Shown one piece after another: positions 19,216 to 29,600 of a stretch of 64,000 nt of DNA. The position numbers were made by a program, and so were the translations under genes. The number at the start of each line of letters is the position of its first letter. Position 1 is the stretch's first letter. Origin of the DNA: Tritrichomonas musculus (taxonomy: Eukaryota > Parabasalia > Tritrichomonadida > Tritrichomonadidae); assembly GCA_039105265.1 (NCBI GenBank), contig JAPFFF010000061.1:496001-560000 (forward strand), read 5' to 3'. Under the pieces are notes generated by a model that was not told the origin of the DNA, searched no databases, and saw nothing but the letters and a program-made list of their open reading frames with translations.

Positions 19216-19939
19216 ATTCATCAGGTAGAATTCCGACCGATGGAAAAAAATAAATGATTTTATTTTTGCACTCCACTGATTGAAAAAAAATAAATTCAAG
19301 AAAGCAAAAACCCACAAAGAACCGTCATTCAGTGTTATTATTAAAGTAATATGTATAAAGATTATTAATGTAAAGAGTACGGTGTATTTTGACGGTTTTT
19401 TGTGGGAACACGTTAAAGTGTTTTTAGTTTTTGACGGTTCTTTGTGGGAAACCATTTATAATAGTTTTTTTCATGAATTGTTTTAATGTATACGGGTTGT
19501 ACATTCTGCCTCTCTTATATTATTATCTTTCGAATCCAGCGGTTGCTTTCTACATTTTCTAGGATAATATATAAAATAATACAGAAAAGTGTCATGTATG
19601 TGAATCGAACCTACCACCTTTACAAGGTCTCTGTAGACGCAATACCCATCATGCCATATCATTGCCGTATAATAATAGTTTTCATTTACAGATTTATATT
19701 TAAATGGTTATATACTATATTGGTTTACACATTTATAGCAATATTATCGAAAAATTTTTCGAGAACTTTTTGAATGAAAAAATTCTTCTTTGACCAGATA
19801 TGTATTGAAATCATGAATTAATAAATAAATGAACAAAAATAAAATGAAAATCAATCAATTGATTTACTCTTTGAATACAGCTAATGTTCTTTCATCAATG
19901 ATGCTTGTAATGATTCCAACAGTCAGTAGTGATAGTGTA
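19216..19939. other. Intergenic stretch, A+T rich, with small inverted repeat and tRNA-like box pair
   Basis: No convincing gene. It holds an inverted repeat of CCCACAAAGAACCGTCA (19,310-19,326 and, inverted, 19,433-19,449) with a third related copy near 19,390. It also holds a minus-strand segment with tRNA-like A and B boxes near 19,591-19,663. A short minus-strand open piece at 19,868-19,950 (IIDTLSLLTVGIITSIID) looks like the end of a small membrane protein but has no start. Confidence 0.5.
19591..19663 (-). other. tRNA-like pseudo-element (A and B boxes)
   Basis: Minus strand reads TGGCATGATGG (A-box-like) and, about 37 bases later, GGTTCGATTC (a good B box), with ACCTTGTAAAGGT between. 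Spacing suits a tRNA, but the acceptor and T stems do not pair, so this is at best a tRNA relic or tRNA-derived repeat. Confidence 0.3.
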
Positions 19940-19949
19940 TCAATAATCG

Positions 19950-20280
19950 GGACCAGATAAATCCCACTTAAAACGCCCAAAATGACCCCTTTTTGGCCCC
20001 CTTCTAAATATCAAAAATAGCATACACCCACAACCCCATATTTTGAACCTACATTTGACCCCACATTCGGACCCATATTCGGGGGCCACATAGAGTTCCC
20101 CATTTTGTGCCCATAGTGAATCCACCCCAAAACGCCCATAAAACGACCATTTTTGGGCCCATACAAATTCCAAAAATAGCCCATATATGGCCCACCTATA
20201 GCCCACTTATGGGACCACATATGGGACCACTTATGACCCACCTATGACAGACAAAAATATTCCATATTTGGGGACTCAGA
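19950..20280. repeat. Imperfect direct repeats, relatively G+C rich
   Basis: Two related stretches about 150 bp apart, each with AAAACGCCCA, a GACC/CCATTTTTGG core and CAAAAATAGC. They are followed by short palindromic pieces such as GCCCATATATGGCC and CACTTATGGGACCACATATGGG. Placed just upstream of the first W gene, they may be part of a Maverick terminal region, but the partner end was not found. Confidence 0.55.
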
Positions 20281-20336
20281 TGAATTTGGGAAAACCTATT
20301 TTTATATTTGTATATTGATTTTTTATCGCATCCCAA

Positions 20337-20816
20337 ATGGAAGCCACTCCAAACCACCTCAATGTCTACGAATACATCAACACACTAGTAGCCATATCGC
20401 CAAAGCCCGATGGATTTGCAAAATGCAATTTCGCGATATTATGTGACAAGTTCCCATTCAATTTGAAGAACTCATTGTATCTCGCGAAGGTCCTATATGT
20501 ATCGCTCCAGAATGATACTGAAACAATTAGATTCTACCCTGATAAGCTCAAGGAGATGAACCTCGAATTTGTCAAATTGACATCCAATAGTAGACGCAAA
20601 TTGAGTGTCAACATGCAGGAGTTCTTCGTAAATGGGAATACCGAAAAGCAGGAATACAAGGAATACCCGTATTACAACTACTCGATTGAGAGAACCAATA
20701 TAAATACCAAGGATCTCATCGCCAAATTACGTGAAAAATACAATATTGCAGAACCTGATGTATTCATCGGCAAGCATCAGGATTTGGTATTGGATGCTGA
20801 TCCAGATTTTGCCTAA
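20337..20816 (+). CDS. Unknown 159-aa protein, element W
   Basis: 159 residues from ATG 20337 (MEATPNHLNVYEYINTL). No motif recognised. Mixed alpha/beta character, no membrane segment; tail ends DPDFA. Its 3' end overlaps the convergent ATPase gene by 4 bp, as expected for a compact viral genome. The position next to the packaging ATPase suggests a virion or packaging accessory. No homologue was found in A, X, Y or Z within this window. Confidence 0.55.
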   Translation: MEATPNHLNVYEYINTLVAISPKPDGFAKCNFAILCDKFPFNLKNSLYLAKVLYVSLQNDTETIRFYPDKLKEMNLEFVKLTSNSRRKLSVNMQEFFVNGNTEKQEYKEYPYYNYSIERTNINTKDLIAKLREKYNIAEPDVFIGKHQDLVLDADPDFA

Positions 20817-21700
20817 ACCTTTGAGTACACCACTTGCATATCATGTTCAACTGTGTTCACCAATATGAAATCATGTCCAGATAAGGTCCTATATTTTTGC
20901 CACAACTCCTCGAACTCACAAGGTATGCTCACCTGCTGATATATGTAATTGAGTTTCTGCCGTGAGAACCCATTGAATATGAAGAATGATGTGCAGTTAT
21001 TTTTGTAATCGGTTGGAACACCCTTGAAGAACTGGATATTGATGTATACGATTGAGTTCTTATGACGCAACTGGGTGATATAGTTTGTGAAGTATGCTGA
21101 TTTCAACAGCTTGCTCTTAATGAAGTCCTCGCACAGGATTATGGTGTTGAGTGGTACATTGGGTTTCCCGAGTTTGCTGATATGGAGGAACTCAAACATC
21201 TGCTGCAGTTTGGAATCGTCGATTGTAACCTTCCCAACCGAGCTATATTTGTTATACAACTCCTTCCATAAATCGAGCTCCTTCAAATACCGTTCAGCAT
21301 TACTATCAGCGACGACCTCAATGGGCAAGTTGATGAGCTCACGTTGAGATTCAAATGTGGAATCATTTATAATACCGTTCTTACTCACATACACAATCAT
21401 ATGGAAGAGCCCAATGGGCTTATGAGCGCCAGCGAACGGATTCTGCGAATCCTCAGGGGTTCCCCCAAACCTCCCATTATTGAGTCTACTCATTTGAATG
21501 ATATCGCGAATTACTGTATGGCTCTTGCCTTTGCCTTGTGATGCTACCAGTATGTTCAAAGTATTGTACCACGCATAGATCCCATTAGCGATTGGCCTTA
21601 TGGATGCATTCGTGATTTTATCCCTATTCTTGGAATAGGCCTCACTCATAGCCTCGTCAACATCGAATCTCTTGGATACCAGTTGCTGCTTCTGGTACAT
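20813..21700 (-). CDS. A32-like genome-packaging ATPase, element W
   Basis: 295-residue frame from ATG 21700. Walker A is VASQGKGKSHT at residues 52-62 and Walker B is NTIILCEDF at 185-193, followed by a helix with LRHKNSIVYINIQFF, a sensor-like position. This is the FtsK/HerA-type packaging ATPase of Mavericks and NCLDV (vaccinia A32 family), which drives DNA into capsids. It is one of the four core Maverick virion genes. The sequence just upstream of the ATG resembles more N-terminal coding sequence, so the copy may not be whole. Distant from the 285-residue ATPase of X, so it belongs to another lineage. Confidence 0.85.
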   Translation of the reverse strand: MYQKQQLVSKRFDVDEAMSEAYSKNRDKITNASIRPIANGIYAWYNTLNILVASQGKGKSHTVIRDIIQMSRLNNGRFGGTPEDSQNPFAGAHKPIGLFHMIVYVSKNGIINDSTFESQRELINLPIEVVADSNAERYLKELDLWKELYNKYSSVGKVTIDDSKLQQMFEFLHISKLGKPNVPLNTIILCEDFIKSKLLKSAYFTNYITQLRHKNSIVYINIQFFKGVPTDYKNNCTSFFIFNGFSRQKLNYIYQQVSIPCEFEELWQKYRTLSGHDFILVNTVEHDMQVVYSKV

Positions 21701-21821
21701 ATCGAATGTATCAAAATCAATTGGATCCTCACTGGAACTGTCTTATAATTCAATAGATGTATAGTCGAAAAGAGTTGGTTGTAGGCGCTTGTAATATAAC
21801 ATTTAATCAAAAATAAAGCTC

Positions 21822-21971
21822 TTAGGCATACAATGTACGCCTTAGCTCATCAGTCAGCTCAGGTGGTTCATCTTCAGCTGTAAGCGATACCAGTAATAGC
21901 AGTTCAACTACATTGGTCACCAATATCAACCCCAATAGTATATTCATAATGATTTCACTTGCGCTGGACAT
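21822..21971 (-). CDS. 49-aa single-span membrane protein
   Basis: Short frame from ATG 21971. Contains one strong hydrophobic helix, IIMNILLGLILVTNVVELLL, then an acidic tail (AEDEPPELTDELRR). It starts 10 bp after the 3' end of the upstream LKxCI-family gene and reads in the same direction, as in a compact viral gene row. Small membrane proteins of this kind occur in Mavericks and NCLDV, but I cannot name it. G/C-containing third codon positions and the tight spacing argue for a real gene. Confidence 0.55.
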   Translation of the reverse strand: MSSASEIIMNILLGLILVTNVVELLLLVSLTAEDEPPELTDELRRTLYA

Positions 21972-21981
21972 TTATGCAAAT

Positions 21982-22638
21982 TTAAATACAAATTTTGAGT
22001 GATATTGAGTGCCTTATGAGCTCAGTCCATACATGGTTATATCCATATTTCAACTCATTGGATACCCCATTTTTGGACACCAATATCTTATCAATTTTCA
22101 TGTACTTCGAGTTTGAAACACAACCAGTGCACCCACTGTCCTCATTGATGACCAGCTCAACCTTGTCATCCTTAGTGAGTATCTTAATGAGCTCCATCAG
22201 CGTATTGCTATGACACACTAGGTAGTTGTTCATCCTCAGTGGATTGGTCTCATAGATATTCAGCAATATCTCGAGGAATTTATTTTTGGTACCCAAGTCG
22301 TCAGTGTCGGGGTCTAATGAACGATCGATTGTCGAAGACTCAGGGAACATAGTTCCTTTCGGTGGACTGTTTATTGGAGCAACTGATGGATATGGACCAG
22401 TTGTCGAGGCTGTAGTAAAATTTGCATCCTGTGTGCCATTTTGAGTATATACCCCTTCGGGGTTTAGACCTTTAGTGTATCCCATTTGGGGTTGCATCTG
22501 TGGGACTTGAGGGTATGATACCGGTTGAACTGGTGGAGGTCTATTCGCAGCGATCTTAATATTCACATTCTGCTCCTGCTTAACACTCGCATCATTCTCA
22601 CTTGATAGAATTCTAGCCTTATGGAGAGACATTTCCAA
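21982..22638 (-). CDS. Conserved Maverick small protein (LKxCI family), element W
   Basis: 218 residues. N-terminus MSLHKARILSS with EQNVNIKI, nearly the same as the Y copy (LRQARILSS, EQNTNIQI). A proline/glutamine-rich linker of about 80 residues follows, then the conserved domain with NKFLEILLNIYETNPLR, VELVINEDSGC, KIDKILVSKN and the end SLKICI. Longer than its relatives because of the linker. It lies between the capsid gene and the 49-residue gene on the same strand, again beside the capsid, which supports a virion role. Looks whole. Confidence 0.75.
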   Translation of the reverse strand: MEMSLHKARILSSENDASVKQEQNVNIKIAANRPPPVQPVSYPQVPQMQPQMGYTKGLNPEGVYTQNGTQDANFTTASTTGPYPSVAPINSPPKGTMFPESSTIDRSLDPDTDDLGTKNKFLEILLNIYETNPLRMNNYLVCHSNTLMELIKILTKDDKVELVINEDSGCTGCVSNSKYMKIDKILVSKNGVSNELKYGYNHVWTELIRHSISLKICI

Positions 22639-22674
22639 AGTGCAAAAATATTTTTACCACTAATGCCATATTTC

Positions 22675-23600
22675 TTATGCCATTTCTGGATCAACTTGTG
22701 AGCCAGCTGGTGATTCATCATCGATATATTCAAGGCCATCGAGTGAGAGCTTGAAGTAGGTGTCTCTGCATAAACAGAGTTGTACAGGTGGTGGTCTAAC
22801 AATGGCTCCACTTGGTTCGATAATCTTGTAATATGTATCATTATCACCAGTGAATATTGGTTGACCATTGACTTGAATTTGGATATTGCCTTTGCCACCA
22901 TCTAAGCCATCATAACAGTATCCAGCAGATGCACGTTCTGTTTGGACATTGAATACAAATGATGTGGCATCACTCAGTGTATTTCGATATCGGACACCAT
23001 TTTCATCGTTCTTGGGCATGGTGAAGCTATCTTCGAATTCCTTTGAACATTGGAGTGTGATACCATCGAGGTCTCCAGCTGTTAATTGGCTTTCGAAGAA
23101 TCTGGCACCAATGGTACTGACATTCTCATCTGGGAAGTTCTTACCACCAATATTCAAAAAGCAGTTTTGGTAAACCGGATTCTCAAATACAGTCAAATCA
23201 TTGTGATGCTTGGGGAACAACAATGACATGCTTGTGACATTGATTAATGGGATATTCAATGTAGACTTGATTCCGTTAGCGGCAGCTGCAATTGGGAATG
23301 CATGGTAATCGACCTTTTGAGATGGGATTACTAGGCCTTCACGTAATATGGATTCAATGCTTGCACGAGTGGCTTCACAAACACCATATCCTTGCATGTT
23401 GGACTTACAGAGAGTGATGGTCATTCGGTTAACAGTGAGTGTTGCTGGTTGTGATGAGTAATGGGCACTCATCAATTTATTAGCTTCGGTTTTAGATACG
23501 AAATTGACGTAGACATTGCCGGCTGGATGCTTTGATGAAGGTATGCTACCATGTTCTTTAAGATAATGCTTATTGCAAATTACCTTATTATCATCAGTCT
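22675..23600 (-). pseudogene. Major capsid gene, 3' part, element W
   Basis: About 308 residues related to the C-terminal jelly roll of the X capsid protein. NVTSMSLLFPKHHNDLTVFENP lines up with the VDSIFCLFPL and YFKNPLF region of X, and GGKNFPDENVSTIGARFFES with its GGYGNIPAKSF region. It ends DDESPAGSQVDPEMA. The right part of the gene is missing where the 22-bp satellite begins; the frame's first codons (MISK) come from satellite sequence. Fossil copy of a diverged capsid lineage. Confidence 0.7.
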
Positions 23601-26600
23601 TCGAAATCATTTTCAGATATTTTCGAAGTCATTTTCAGATATTTGCGAAATCATTTTCAGAAATTTGCGAAATCATTTTCAGATATTTTCGAAATCATTT
23701 TCAGATATTTTCGAAATCATCTTCAGATATTTTCGAAGTCATTTTCAGATATTTTCGAAATCATTTTCAGATATTTTCGAAGTCATTTTCAGATATTTGC
23801 GAAATCATTTTCAGATATTTTCGAAGTCATTTTCAGATATTTTCGAAATCATTTTCAGATATTTTCGAAATCATTTTCAGATATTTGCGAAATCATTTTC
23901 AGATATTTTCGAAATCATTTTCAGATATTTGCGAAATCATTTTCGGATATTTTCGAAATAATTTTCAGGTAATTACGAAATCATTTTCAGATATTTGCGA
24001 AGTCATTTTCAGATAATTACGAAATCATTTTCAGATATTTGCGAAATCATTTTCAGATATTTTCGAAATCATTTTCAGATATTTTCGAAATCATCTTCAG
24101 ATATTTTCGAAGTCATTTTCAGATATTTTCGAAATCATTTTCAGATATTTTCGAAATCATTTTCAGATATTTTCGAAGTCATTTTCAGATATTTTCGAAA
24201 TCATTTTCAGATATTTGCGAAATCATTTTCAGATATTTTCGAAATCATTTTCAGATATTTTCGAAATCATTTTCAGATATTTGCGAAATCATTTTCAGAT
24301 ATTTTCGAAATCATTTTCAGATATTTTCGAAGTCATTTTCAGATAATTACGAAATCATTTTCAGATATTTGCGAAATCATTTTCAGATATTTTCGAAATC
24401 ATTTTCAGATATTTTCGAAATCATCTTCAGATATTTTCGAAGTCATTTTCAGATATTTTCGAAATCATTTTCAGATATTTTCGAAATCATTTTCAGATAT
24501 TTTCGAAATCATTTTAAGATATTTTCGAAGTCATTTTCAGATATTTTCGAAGTCATTTTCAGATATTTTCGAAATCATTTTCAGATATTTTCGAAATCAT
24601 TTTCAGATATTTTCGAAATCATTTTCAGATATTTTCGAAATCATTTTCAGATATTTGCGAAATCATTTTCAGATATTTGCGAAATCATTTTCAGATATTT
24701 TCGAAATCATCTTCAGATATTTTCGAAATCATTTTCAGATATTTGCGAAATCATTTTCAGATATTTGCGAAATCATTTTCAGATATTTTCGAAATCATCT
24801 TCAGATATTTTCGAAATCATCTTCAGATATTTGCGAAATCATTTTCAGATATTTGCGAAATCATTTTCAGATATTTTCGAAATCATTTTCAGATATTTGC
24901 GAAATCATTTTCAGATATTTTCGAAATCATCTTCAGATATTTTCGAAATCATTTTCAGATATTTACGAAATCATTTTCAGATATTTTCGAAATCATTTTC
25001 AGATATTTGCGAAATCATTTTCAGATATTTTCGAAATCATCTTCAGATATTTTCGAAATCATCTTCAGATATTTTCAAAGTCATTTTCAGATATTTTCGA
25101 AGTCATTTTCAGATATTTTCGAAATCATTTTCAGATATTTGCGAAATCATCTTCAGATATTTTCGAAGTTATTTTCAGATATTTTCGAAGTCATTTTCAG
25201 ATATTTTCGAAATCATTTTCGGATATTTTCGAAATCATTTTCAGATATTTGCGAAATCATTTTCAGATATTTTCGAAATCATTTTCAGATATTTGCGAAA
25301 TCATTTTCAGATATTTTCGAAATCATTTTCAGATATTTTCGAAGTCATTTTCAGATATTTGCGAAGTCATTTTCGGATATTTTCGAAATCATTTTCAGAT
25401 ATTTGCGAAATCATTTTCAGATATTTTCGAAATCATTTTCAGATATTTGCGAAATCATTTTCAGATATTTTCGAAATCATTTTCAGATATTTGCGAAATC
25501 ATTTTCAGATATTTTCGAAATCATTTTCAGATATTTTCGAAATCATTTTCAGATATTTGCGAAATCATTTTCAGATATTTGCGAAATCATCTTCAGATAT
25601 TTTCGAAATCATTTTCAGATATTTGCGAAATCATTCTCAGATATTTTCGAAATCATTTTCAGATATTTTCGAAATCATTTTCAGATATTTGCGAAATCAT
25701 TTTCAGATATTTGCGAAGTCATCTTCAGATATTTTCGAAATCATTTTCAGATATTTGCGAAATCATTTTCAGATATTTGCGAAATCATTTTCAGATATTT
25801 TCGAAATCATTTTCAGATATTTTCGAAATCATCTTCAGATATTTTCGAAATCATCTTCAGATATTTTCGAAGTCATTTTCAGATATTTTCGAAATCATTT
25901 TCAGATATTTGCGAAATCATTTTCAGATATTTGCGAAGTCATCTTCAGATATTTTCGAAATCATTTTCAGATATTTTCGAAATCTTTTTCAGATATTTTC
26001 GAAATCATTTTCAGATATTTGCGAAATCATTTTCAGATATTTTCGAAATCATTTTCAGATATTTTCGAAGTCATTTTCAGATATTTTCGAAATCATTTTC
26101 AGATATTTGCGAAATCATCTTCAGATATTTTCGAAGTCATTTTCAGATATTTTCGAAGTCATTTTCAGATATTTTCGAAATCATTTTCAGATATTTTCGA
26201 AGTCATTTTCAGATATTTGCGAAATCATTTTCAGAAATTTGCGAAATCATTTTCAGATATTTGCGAAATCATTTTCAGATATTTTCGAAGTCATTTTCAG
26301 ATATTTGCGAAGTCATTTTCAGATATTTTCGAAATCATTTTCAGATATTTGCGAAATCATTTTCAGATATTTTCGAAATCATTTTCAGATATTTTCGAAA
26401 TCATTTTCAAATATTTGCGAAATCATTTTCAGATATTTTCGAAATCATTTTCAGATATTTTCGAAATCATTTTCAGATATTTTCGAAATCATTTTCAGAT
26501 ATTTTCGAAGTCATTTTCAGATATTTGCGAAGTCATTTTCAGATATTTGCGAAGTCATTTTCAGATATTTTCGAAATCATTTTCAGATATTTGCGAAATC

Positions 26601-29600
26601 ATTTTCAGATATTTTCGAAATCATTTTCAGATATTTTCGAAATCATTTTCAGATATTTGCGAAATCATTTTCAGATATTTTCGAAATCATTTTCAGATAT
26701 TTGCGAAATCATTTTCAGAAATTTGCGAAATCATTTTCAGATATTTTCGAAGTCATTTTCAGATATTTGCGAAGTCATTTTCGGATATTTTCGAAATCAT
26801 TTTCAGATATTTTCGAAATCTTTTTCAGATATTTTCGAAATCATTTTCAGATATTTGCGAAATCATTTTCAGATATTTTCGAAATCATTTTCAGATATTT
26901 TCGAAGTCATTTTCAGATATTTTCGAAGTCATTTTCAGATATTTTCGAAATCATTTTCAGATATTTTCGAAATCATTTTCAGATATTTTCGAAGTCATTT
27001 TCAGATATTTTCGAAGTCATTTTTAGATATTTTCGAAATCATTTTCAGATATTTGCGAAATCATTTTCAGATATTTTCGAAATCATTTTCAGATATTTTC
27101 GAAATCATTTTCAGATATTTGCGAAATCATTTTCAGATATTTTCGAAATCATTTTCAGATATTTGCGAAATCATCTTCAGATATTTTCGAAATCATTTTC
27201 AGATATTTTCGAAATAATTTTCAGATATTTTCGAAATCATTTTCAGATATTTGCGAAATCATTTTCAGATATTTGCGAAATCATTTTCAGATATTTTCGA
27301 AATCATTTTCAGATATTTGCGAAGTCATTTTCAGATATTTGCGAAGTCATTTTCAGATATTTTCGAAATCATTTTCAGATATTTGCGAAATCATTTTCAG
27401 ATATTTTCGAAATCATTTTCAGATATTTGCGAAATCATTTTCAGATATTTGCGAAATCATTTTCAGATATTTTCGAAATCATTTTCAGATATTTGCGAAA
27501 TCATTTTCAGAAATTTGCGAAATCATTTTCAGATATTTTCGAAGTCATTTTCAGATATTTGCGAAGTCATTTTCGGATATTTTCGAAATCCTTTTCAGAT
27601 ATTTTCGAAATCTTTTTCAGATATTTTCGAAATCATTTTCAGATATTTGCGAAATCATTTTCAGATATTTTCGAAATCATTTTCAGATATTTTCGAAGTC
27701 ATTTTCAGATATTTTCGAAGTCATTTTCAGATATTTTCGAAATCATTTTCAGATATTTTCGAAATCATTTTCAGATATTTTCGAAGTCATTTTCAGATAT
27801 TTTCGAAGTCATTTTTAGATATTTTCGAAATCATTTTCAGATATTTGCGAAATCATTTTCAGATATTTTCGAAATCATTTTCAGATATTTGCGAAATCAT
27901 TTTCAGATATTTGCGAAATCATTTTCAGATATTTTCGAAGTCATTTTCAGATATTTTCGAAGTCATTTTCAGATATTTGCGAAGTCATTTTCAGATATTT
28001 TCGAAATCATTTTCAGATATTTTCGAAATCATTTTCAGATATTTTCGAAGTCATTTTCAGATATTTTCGAAGTCATTTTCAGATATTTTCGAAATCATTT
28101 TCAGATATTTGCGAAATCATTTTCAGATATTTTCGAAATCATTTTCAGATATTTTCGAAATCATTTTCAGATATTTTCGAAATCATTTTCAGATATTTTC
28201 GAAATCATTTTCAGATATTTTCGAAGTCATTTTCAGATATTTGCGAAGTCATTTTCGGATATTTTCGAAATCATTTTCAGATATTTGCGAAATCATCTTC
28301 AGATATTTGCGAAATCATTTTCAGATATTTGCGAAATCATTTTCAGATATTTTCGAAATCATTTTCAGATATTTGCGAAATCATTTTCAGAAATTTGCGA
28401 AATCATTTTCAGATATTTTCGAAGTCATTTTCAGATATTTGCGAAGTCATTTTCAGATATTTTCGAAATCCTTTTCAGATATTTTCGAAATCTTTTTCAG
28501 ATATTTTCGAAATCATTTTCAGATATTTGCGAAATCATTTTCAGATATTTTCGAAGTCATTTTCAGATATTTGCGAAATCATTTTCAGATATTTTCGAAA
28601 TCATTTTCAGATATTTTCGAAATCATTTTCAGATATTTGCGAAATCATCTTCAGATATTTTCGAAATCATTTTCAGATATTTGCGAAATCATTTTCAGAT
28701 ATTTGCGAAATCATCTTCAGATATTTTCGAAGTCATTTTCAGATATTTTCGAAATCATTTTCAGATACCCATATTTTACCCTTTATGTGTGAGTTTTTAG
28801 TTTTTGAGAAAAAAAGTTACACCCCTTTCTCAATTTTTTCCATGTTACATATCACATGTGATATCATTTTGATGATATTTTTTTTTTAGGCATTCAAAAC
28901 ATGATCGAAAAATAAAAAACATCTCACTTTTTATTTTTTAGTTGCATTTTTTTCAACAATTTAGTTCATTTTGAAAACTCATATTAGCAGTTTATACTAA
29001 TTAACAGATTCTCTTTCATTTTGTCGTCTCAACTCAAATCGCTATAATATTATATGATATTTGTTTTTTTTAATAACTCTCCAAATGAAGGCAATTGGGA
29101 AATAATATTTTGCTAACGGGATCTTTATGAGATACTGTTTCTAAAAAGACTATTTAATCAAATATTTAGTTTTTTTCGCTCAAAAAGTTTGTTTTTGCAC
29201 TTCTTTTTTTATGATAAAAAAATGAGTTTTTGCAAATTTTATCTGATAAAAATTATTTGTTGAAGTATGTATTTTCTATATCTCTTAATAACTCAAAAAT
29301 GGTACTGATCATCGAAGGTATTATATTGTTTTTTGCTCACTCAGCTTTTGGTTTTATAACAAACAAATGCGATTTTTATGCGATAATGAAAGTAAGCTTT
29401 ATGATTATGATTTAAATTAGGTATGGAATTTTTCGACATAATATCTTAAATTCATCATCTCAAAACTTTTTCTTGAAATTTGTCATATTTTAAGAAAAAT
29501 AATAATTATACAATTATTTACATCACACAAGAGAATATTTTAACCCTTTTGATTATCAAAATAAAACTAATCTTTTTTTATCAGCTTAAATTTCAAATTA

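Larger units (their letters stand above)
19940..23600. mobile_element. Maverick/Polinton W, partial
   Basis: Piece of a second Maverick lineage. Parts: a G+C-richer repeat zone (19.94-20.28 kb), an unknown 159-residue gene, packaging ATPase, 49-residue membrane protein, LKxCI-family protein and the 3' part of a capsid gene. By eye its coding sequence is richer in G and C than that of A, B or X. The right edge is the 22-bp satellite, which replaces the rest of the capsid gene. No integrase or polymerase is present. Broken; the visible frames have about one or two interruptions. The closest relatives in the window are genes of Y. Confidence 0.75.

Noticed and set aside
19591-19663. Functional tRNA gene
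   Set aside because: Acceptor and T stems do not pair; only the internal promoter boxes look right.
19940-20241. Minus-strand frames rich in Trp, Gly and Tyr across the G+C-richer repeats
   Set aside because: They arise from repeated GGGCCCATA-like sequence and have no conserved content.
23600-28767. CRISPR array
   Set aside because: Units are contiguous 22-bp repeats without spacers and there are no cas genes; the genome is eukaryotic.
23551-28889. Very long forward frames (up to 1601 codons) inside the satellite
   Set aside because: They are the same 22-bp unit read in three overlapping frames; no non-repetitive coding sequence, so not called as genes.
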